DNA of 64,000 bases from the NCBI RefSeq assembly GCF_018069895.1, contig NZ_JAGQDH010000004.1, forward strand, positions 1 to 64,000, written 5' to 3'. The position numbers and the translations under genes are program-made. The notes beneath the pieces are model-generated. The model was not told where the DNA came from and made no database searches. It saw nothing but the letters and a program-made list of their open reading frames with translations. Of this stretch, positions 58,987-64,000 are shown piece after piece. Each line of letters opens with the position of its first letter. Within the stretch, counting starts at the first letter, position 1. This DNA is from Roseovarius autotrophicus (GTDB lineage Bacteria > Pseudomonadota > Alphaproteobacteria > Rhodobacterales > Rhodobacteraceae).

Positions 58987-60372
58987 TCAGCGCGGGCCGT
59001 CGCACAGCACGCCCCAGAGGTCATATTCGCCGGCCTCGTCCACCTCGACGGTGACGATATCACCGACCGAGATCGCATCTGTGCCCTCGTCGATGAAGAG
59101 ATTGCCGTCGATCTCGGGGGCATCCGCCATGGTGCGGCAGGAGGCCACGCCATCCGCGTCGATCTCGTCCACGATCACCGCGAGGCGCTGGCCGACCTTC
59201 GCCGCAAGCCTGGCCTCGGAAATGGCCTGTGCCCGCTCCATGAACCGCTCCCACCGCTCCTGTTTCACCTCTTCGGCAAGATGATCGGGCAAGGCGTTGG
59301 AGCGCGCGCCGGCGACATTCTCGTATTTGAAACAGCCCACCCGGTCGAGCTGCGCCTCGTCGAGCCAGTCGAGCAGCGTCTGGAACTCCTCCTCGGTCTC
59401 GCCGGGAAAGCCGACAATGAAGGTCGAGCGAAGGGCGATTTCGGGGCACTCGCGCCGCCAGGCGGCGATTTCTTCCAGCGTCCTGGCCGCCGCCGCAGGC
59501 CGGGCCATGCGCCTGAGCGTGTCGGGATGGGCGTGCTGGAACGGAATGTCGAGATAGGGCAGCACCAGCCCCTCTGCCATCAGCGGGATGAGGTCGCGCA
59601 CATGCGGGTAGGGATAGACGTAATGCAGCCGCACCCACGCCCCCAGAGATCCCAGATCGCGGGCAAGATCGGTGATATGGGCGCGGTGGCCCTTCGCCTC
59701 GGCATGTTTGAGATCAACGCCATAGGCGGAGGTGTCCTGAGAGATGACCAGCAGTTCCTTCACACCGCTCTCGACCAGCTTTTCGGCCTCGCGGATCACT
59801 GCATGGGCGGGACGCGATTGCAGGCGCCCGCGCATGTCCGGGATGATGCAGAAGCGGCACTTGTGATTGCAGCCCTCTGAAATCTTGAGATAACTGTAGT
59901 GGCGCGGGGTGAGGCGCACGCCCGAGGCCGGCAGCAGGTCGATGAACGGATCGGGCGCGGGCGGCACGGCGGCGTGGACCGCGTCAAGCACCTGTTCATA
60001 CTGGTGCGGGCCGGTGACGGCGAGGACGCGGGGGTGCACCCCGGTGATATAGTCGGGCTCGGCCCCGAGGCAGCCGGTGACGATCACGCGGCCGTTTTCC
60101 TTGAGCGCCTCGCCGATGGCTTCGAGACTTTCGGCCTTGGCGGAATCGAGAAAGCCGCAGGTGTTGACGATCACCGCATCGGCCCCGGCGTAATCCGGCG
60201 AGATACCATAGCCCTCGGCGCGCAGGCGCGTCAGGATGCGCTCGCTGTCGACCAGCGCCTTGGGGCAGCCGAGCGAGACCATGCCGATCCTCGGCTGGCC
60301 CTCGCGGGCCGTCTCGGGCAAACGCGCACGCGGCGCGAGGTCGGGGCGAAGATCAACTGGGTTCTGCGACAT
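58987..60372 (-). CDS. rimO: Ribosomal protein S12 methylthiotransferase RimO
   Basis: 461 residues: UPF0004 domain with M-V-S-L-G-C-P-K, radical SAM motif C-N-H-K-C-R-F-C and a C-terminal TRAM domain. It methylthiolates an Asp of S12 using SAM and two iron-sulfur clusters. The ATG at 60372 fits the family; the long frame upstream overlaps the AsmA promoter region. It is convergent with uvrB, one base apart. Confidence 0.95.
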   Translation of the reverse strand: MSQNPVDLRPDLAPRARLPETAREGQPRIGMVSLGCPKALVDSERILTRLRAEGYGISPDYAGADAVIVNTCGFLDSAKAESLEAIGEALKENGRVIVTGCLGAEPDYITGVHPRVLAVTGPHQYEQVLDAVHAAVPPAPDPFIDLLPASGVRLTPRHYSYLKISEGCNHKCRFCIIPDMRGRLQSRPAHAVIREAEKLVESGVKELLVISQDTSAYGVDLKHAEAKGHRAHITDLARDLGSLGAWVRLHYVYPYPHVRDLIPLMAEGLVLPYLDIPFQHAHPDTLRRMARPAAAARTLEEIAAWRRECPEIALRSTFIVGFPGETEEEFQTLLDWLDEAQLDRVGCFKYENVAGARSNALPDHLAEEVKQERWERFMERAQAISEARLAAKVGQRLAVIVDEIDADGVASCRTMADAPEIDGNLFIDEGTDAISVGDIVTVEVDEAGEYDLWGVLCDGPR

Positions 60373-60477
60373 GAGGCGCGATATAGCGATCACGACCACG
60401 CGCGGGAAGGGCAAAAACGGTTGCCGCGCGGGAAGCGCGCGCCCTAGAGTCGGAACAGTGATTGCGGGAGGCATGTC

Positions 60478-62415
60478 ATGCGGTGGTTGGTTCGGTTGAT
60501 CGGTCTTGTGGTCGTGCTTGCGGCCTTTTTCCTCGGCGCCCTGTTCTTCCTGCCCGGCGAACGGATCGCGAAGATCGCCGCCGAGCAGATCACCCGCGCC
60601 ACGGGCCGCACCGTTACCATGAGCGGCGAGACGCGGCTGAGCCTCTATCCCGTACTCGGCGTCTCGACCGGGGCGGTGGAAATCGCCAATGCCGACTGGT
60701 CGAAGGCCGGGCCCATGCTGCGCGCCGACAGCTTCAAGGTGGGCGTTGATCCCAAGGTGCTCTGGGGCGGGGATATCCGCATCACCGGACTCGAGGCGAT
60801 CAATCCCGAGATCCGGCTGGAGCGCGCCACCGACGGGCGGGTGAACTGGGAACTGGGCGTCGAAGGTGTTGCGCCCTCGGGGCAGTCGGAGGGGGGCACG
60901 CCCGCGCGATCGGCGCGTCTTGGCCTGACGCTCGACCGGGCTCTCATCACCGGCGCGCGGCTTGTCCTTACCGATCACAGCTCGGGCGAGGTGCACCAGA
61001 TCACCGGTCTCGATCTTGACCTGCGCTGGCCCGACTATGACGGCACGGCGACGCTGGAGGCGTCATTCCGGCGGGGCAGCGGGGCGATCCGGGTCTCGGG
61101 GCATCTTGATGAGGTGGGGGCGTTTCTCGACGGAGCGGCAACCGGTGTCGCGGCGACACTATCGGCGGGCGGCGGCACGGTGGGGTTTGCCGGGCGCGCG
61201 GGGTTGAGGCCAGAGGCGCAGGGGCGGCTCGATCTCGATATCGGTGACACGGGTGCGTTTCTGGCGTCGCTTGGTGTCGGTGGGGTGGACCTGCCCCAGA
61301 GTCTGGGGCGCAGCGTGACAGGCCGCGCCGATGTGACGGTGACGAACGGCACAGCGGTGGCACTGCGCGAGGTGGCCCTGCGGCTTGGGGGCAATTCCCT
61401 GACGGGCGCCGCCGATATCGACCTTGCGGGCGAGGTGCCGCGCTTCAACGCGCAGATCAATGCGGGCGCGCTTGACCTGTCGAAACTGGCCGGGGCGGAT
61501 ACGACCGGGGGCGGCGTAGCCTCGGGCTGGTCCAAGGAGAGGATCGACGCAAGCGGGCTGGCGCTGGCCAATGGCGAACTGGCCTTTGCCGCCGATAGCG
61601 TCAATCTGGGCGATCTGAAACTGGGCAGGACGCGGGCGCTGATGGTGCTGGACCGGTCGCGCGCCGCGTTCGATCTGCGCGAGGTGCGCGCCTATGACGG
61701 GCTGGTGACGGGCGAGTTTGTCGTCAACAACCGCGCGGGCCTGTCGGTGGGGGGCGCGACACGGGCCGAGGGCATCAACCTGGAGCGGTTTCTGACCGAT
61801 GCGATGGGGATCACGCGCTTTGCCGCAAGCGGATCGGGCGAAATGAGTTTTCTCGGCTCGGGCGCCTCGGTCGAGGCAATCATGAAGAGCCTGAGCGGCA
61901 AGGGCCGCGTCTCGACCGGGCGGGGGGTGATCTCGGGGTTTGACCTCGACCGGTTGATGCGCTCGGGCGATGTCACGGGCGGAACCACGGTTTTTGACTC
62001 GATGAGCGCGAGTTTCACCATGGAAGGTGGCAACCTGTTCAATCAGGACCTCGCCATGCGGCTGCCGCTGGCGCGGGCCGAAGGCAAGGGCCGCGTGGGC
62101 CTTGGCGCGCGCGATCTCGACTATCTCTTCACGCCGGTGCTGCTGGAAGGCGAGACCAGCCGGGGCCTTGCCATTCCGGTGCGGATCAGGGGGACATGGG
62201 AGAATCCGAAGATTACGCCCGATCTGGAAAAGGCGCTTGATCTGAACCTCAAGGCCGAGCGCGAGGAACTGGAGAAGAAGGCCGAGGAGCGCATCGAACG
62301 CGAGATGCAGAAACAGCTTGGCGTGACCCCGCAGGAGGGGCAGAGCACGCAGGATGCGATCCAGAAGAAGCTTGAGGACAAGGCAACAAAGAAGCTGCGC
62401 AAGCTCTTCGACTGA
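60478..62415 (+). CDS. AsmA-family outer-membrane biogenesis protein
   Basis: 645 residues: an N-terminal membrane anchor (about 5-25), the AsmA signature [16 protein letters not shown] and [14 protein letters not shown], and a C-terminal AsmA_2-like domain with G-K-G-R-V. The tail (about 590-645) is a charged coiled coil. AsmA proteins are long periplasmic lipid-transfer-like bridges. GGGAGGC precedes the ATG. Confidence 0.85.
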   Translation: MRWLVRLIGLVVVLAAFFLGALFFLPGERIAKIAAEQITRATGRTVTMSGETRLSLYPVLGVSTGAVEIANADWSKAGPMLRADSFKVGVDPKVLWGGDIRITGLEAINPEIRLERATDGRVNWELGVEGVAPSGQSEGGTPARSARLGLTLDRALITGARLVLTDHSSGEVHQITGLDLDLRWPDYDGTATLEASFRRGSGAIRVSGHLDEVGAFLDGAATGVAATLSAGGGTVGFAGRAGLRPEAQGRLDLDIGDTGAFLASLGVGGVDLPQSLGRSVTGRADVTVTNGTAVALREVALRLGGNSLTGAADIDLAGEVPRFNAQINAGALDLSKLAGADTTGGGVASGWSKERIDASGLALANGELAFAADSVNLGDLKLGRTRALMVLDRSRAAFDLREVRAYDGLVTGEFVVNNRAGLSVGGATRAEGINLERFLTDAMGITRFAASGSGEMSFLGSGASVEAIMKSLSGKGRVSTGRGVISGFDLDRLMRSGDVTGGTTVFDSMSASFTMEGGNLFNQDLAMRLPLARAEGKGRVGLGARDLDYLFTPVLLEGETSRGLAIPVRIRGTWENPKITPDLEKALDLNLKAEREELEKKAEERIEREMQKQLGVTPQEGQSTQDAIQKKLEDKATKKLRKLFD

Positions 62416-62425
62416 GGCGCAGGAT

Positions 62426-62454
62426 TTGAGTATTTTCAGAACGATGAAGCGAGG
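62426..62454 (+). repeat. Intergenic motif copy 2
   Basis: TTGAGTATTTTCAGAACGAT followed by GAAG, closely matching 25994-26020. It lies between the AsmA stop and the methyltransferase start. The function is unknown. Confidence 0.45.
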
Positions 62455-62460
62455 ACCGGT

Positions 62461-63660
62461 ATGAGCGAGGTTCGGGCGCAATACGAGGCCTATCCCTATC
62501 CGTCGCGCGACCCGCAGGAGGAGCGCAAGCGGCTGATTACCGGCTCGCCCTCGCATGTGCTGGAGGTGGATCATTTCGTCTTTCAGGGCGCGCGCGACTG
62601 GTCGCGGCCCTTGCGTGTGCTGGTGGCGGGCGGCGGCACCGGTGACGGGCTCATCCAACTTGCGCAGCAGATGGCGGAGGCGGGGCGGGTGGCGGAAATT
62701 GTCTATCTCGACCTCTCGACCGCCTCGCGTGCCATTGCCGAGAAGCGGGCGCGGGTGCGCGGGCTGACCGGGATACGGTTCGTCACCGGCAGCCTGATGG
62801 ACGCAACCGAGCATGGGGAGTTCGACTATATCGACTGTTGCGGGGTGCTGCATCACCTGCCCGATCCGGCGGCGGGGTTTCGTGCGCTGCTGGCGGCGTT
62901 GGCGCCGGGGGGCGGCATGGGCTTCATGGTCTATGCGCCCTATGGGAGGTCAGGCGTCTATCCGTTGCAGGAGGCATTCGGCGCACTTTACGAGGGCCTG
63001 CCCCCCGAGGCACGTCTTCGGGCAGCGAAGAAACTGGTGGCGGATCTGCCCGAGGGACATCCCTTTGCCTGCAACCCGAATCTGGGCGATCACAAGGATA
63101 GCGAAGCGGGGTTTTACGACCTTCTGCTGCATAGCCAGGACCGCGCCTTTGACGTGGCGGCGCTGGTGGCGATACTGGAGGAGACGGGCTGGCACCTCTC
63201 GGGGTTCACCATGCCCGCACTGTACGATCCGGGGCGGATCACGGAAGTGCCTGACCACCTAAGTCCGGTGGCGCGCATGGCGGTGGCGGAAAAGCTGCGC
63301 GGCACGATCAAGACCCATGTGGGCTATGCGGTGCGCGGCCTTGAGGCGCGCAGTCCGGCGAAGGGCACGAACCGGGCGCTGGTGCCGCATCTCAAGGGCG
63401 TGCGCGCGGGTGATCTGGCGCGGGCGGTGTCGGCGGGGCAAAGCCCGAAACTGGGCTTTGGCGGAATGCGCGCGCGGCTCTCGCTGCCGCGCGAAGCGGG
63501 GCGGCTGATCGCCGCCGTGGACGGGCGGCGCAGCCTGAGCGAGATCGCTCAGGCTACCGGAACCGACCCGCTGGCCATGGGGGCGCTCTGGGCGCGGATC
63601 GAGCGGGAACTGGGCGATTACGGGCTGATGCTCTATTCCTCGATCCTGCGGCGCGGCTGA
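62461..63660 (+). CDS. Class I SAM-dependent methyltransferase with C-terminal extension
   Basis: 399 residues. N-terminal Y-E-A-Y-P-Y-P-S-R-D, then a Rossmann-type methyltransferase with V-A-G-G-G-T-G-D-G (SAM loop, about 58-66), Y-L-D-L-S and C-C-G-V-L-H-H-L-P-D-P. The last 100 residues form a separate region ending in winged-helix-like L-S-E-I-A-Q-A-T-G. The substrate is unknown. It probably shares a transcript with the AsmA gene. Confidence 0.82.
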   Translation: MSEVRAQYEAYPYPSRDPQEERKRLITGSPSHVLEVDHFVFQGARDWSRPLRVLVAGGGTGDGLIQLAQQMAEAGRVAEIVYLDLSTASRAIAEKRARVRGLTGIRFVTGSLMDATEHGEFDYIDCCGVLHHLPDPAAGFRALLAALAPGGGMGFMVYAPYGRSGVYPLQEAFGALYEGLPPEARLRAAKKLVADLPEGHPFACNPNLGDHKDSEAGFYDLLLHSQDRAFDVAALVAILEETGWHLSGFTMPALYDPGRITEVPDHLSPVARMAVAEKLRGTIKTHVGYAVRGLEARSPAKGTNRALVPHLKGVRAGDLARAVSAGQSPKLGFGGMRARLSLPREAGRLIAAVDGRRSLSEIAQATGTDPLAMGALWARIERELGDYGLMLYSSILRRG

Positions 63661-63664
63661 GCAT

Positions 63665-64000
63665 TCAGACCTCGGGCAGCACGTCGCGCCGGATCATGGT
63701 GCGCAGCGCGAAGCTCGATCGCAGAGCGCGGATGCCCGGCGTCTGCATCAGCCCCTCTTCGAGGAAGCGGTCGAAGGCGGCCAGGTCGGCGGCGACCACG
63801 CGCAGGAGCACATCGCGCGTGCCGGTCATGAGGTAGCATTCCATCACTTCGTCGAAGCGGCGCAAGCGGTCCTCGAAAGCGCGGATCGCATCGCGACTGT
63901 GCTGTTCCAGTTCCACGAAGATGAAGATGCTGAGCGGCAGGCCGAGTTTCTCCTGATCGACGCGCGCGCCATAGCCGGTGATCACGCCCGTGGCCTCGAG
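63665..64000 (-). CDS. Lrp/AsnC-family regulator, C-terminal part (runs off right edge)
   Basis: About 111 residues are visible: L-E-A-T-G-V-I-T-G-Y-G-A-R leading into the RAM ligand-binding domain with F-D-E-V-M-E-C-Y-L-M-T-G-T-R-D and T-P-G-I-R-A-L-R-S. The HTH is beyond the window. These proteins sense amino acids and control nearby or distant genes. Confidence 0.9.
   Translation of the reverse strand, partial: LEATGVITGYGARVDQEKLGLPLSIFIFVELEQHSRDAIRAFEDRLRRFDEVMECYLMTGTRDVLLRVVAADLAAFDRFLEEGLMQTPGIRALRSSFALRTMIRRDVLPEV

Overview
The window is a stretch of GC-rich alphaproteobacterial chromosome. It most resembles the Roseobacter/Rhodobacteraceae group (Rhodobacterales): a single-lateral-cluster flagellar system with CtrA-like boxes, GcrA, MmcB, an alphaproteobacterial RpoH and 6S RNA, TRAP transport, and small Rhodobacterales-type conserved proteins. 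Species cannot be assigned from sequence reading alone.

Layout. (1) 1-636: the first codons of an IS110-family transposase run off the left edge, next to an alpha/beta-hydrolase fragment that has lost its N-terminus. (2) 633-19727: a large flagellar cluster in alternating divergent blocks (fliI; flgBC-fliE-fliQ-flgFGAH and a FliL-like gene; fliJ-like-flhB-fliR-flhA-transglycosylase; motA with a large secreted protein; motE-like and fliL; fliF-fliH-like-fliN-fliP). Three of the divergent or leading promoter regions carry TTAA-N7-TTAA-like CtrA boxes. (3) 19728-28612: an RpiR-type regulator diverges from an operon encoding an N-formylglutamate-amidohydrolase-like enzyme, a complete TRAP transporter, a glutamine-synthetase-like ligase, an aldehyde dehydrogenase and an iron alcohol dehydrogenase. 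The set fits oxidation of a gamma-glutamylated amino alcohol. (4) 28741-33300: housekeeping and stress genes (esterase-like lipoprotein, rpoH, rluD-type pseudouridine synthase, tRNA-His, mmcB with a perfect LexA box, 6S RNA).

(5) 33352-43091: a 9.7-kb integrated element flanked by a 15-bp direct repeat that is the 3' end of a tRNA with anticodon CAT. It encodes a tyrosine integrase, a winged-helix replication-like protein, lambda-type small and large terminase, lambda-type portal, U35 prohead protease, major capsid protein and a gpW-like connector. It has no tail, lysis or recognisable repressor gene. This is the layout of a capsid-forming, tail-less phage satellite (cf-PICI-like). Its most striking property is that the att core lies inside the 5' end of the replication-like gene. 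In the chromosome that frame has no start codon; joining the two ends in the excised circle restores an SD, an ATG and an uninterrupted 361-codon frame directly after the integrase stop codon. Integration would therefore behead the replication gene and excision would repair it.

(6) 43244-46807: a three-subunit, split-beta nitrile hydratase or thiocyanate-hydrolase-like enzyme, gcrA, an orphan ABC-2 permease, a small lipoprotein and tRNA-Gly. (7) 46854-56512: an acetate module read leftward (acs, adenylate kinase, DUF4212, sodium:acetate-type symporter, a cNMP/CBS/DUF294 protein, a response regulator, and a membrane PAS-like protein fused to a DnaQ-type exonuclease). (8) 56787-64000: uvrB, rimO, an AsmA-family protein, a methyltransferase, and the C-terminal part of an Lrp/AsnC regulator cut by the right edge.
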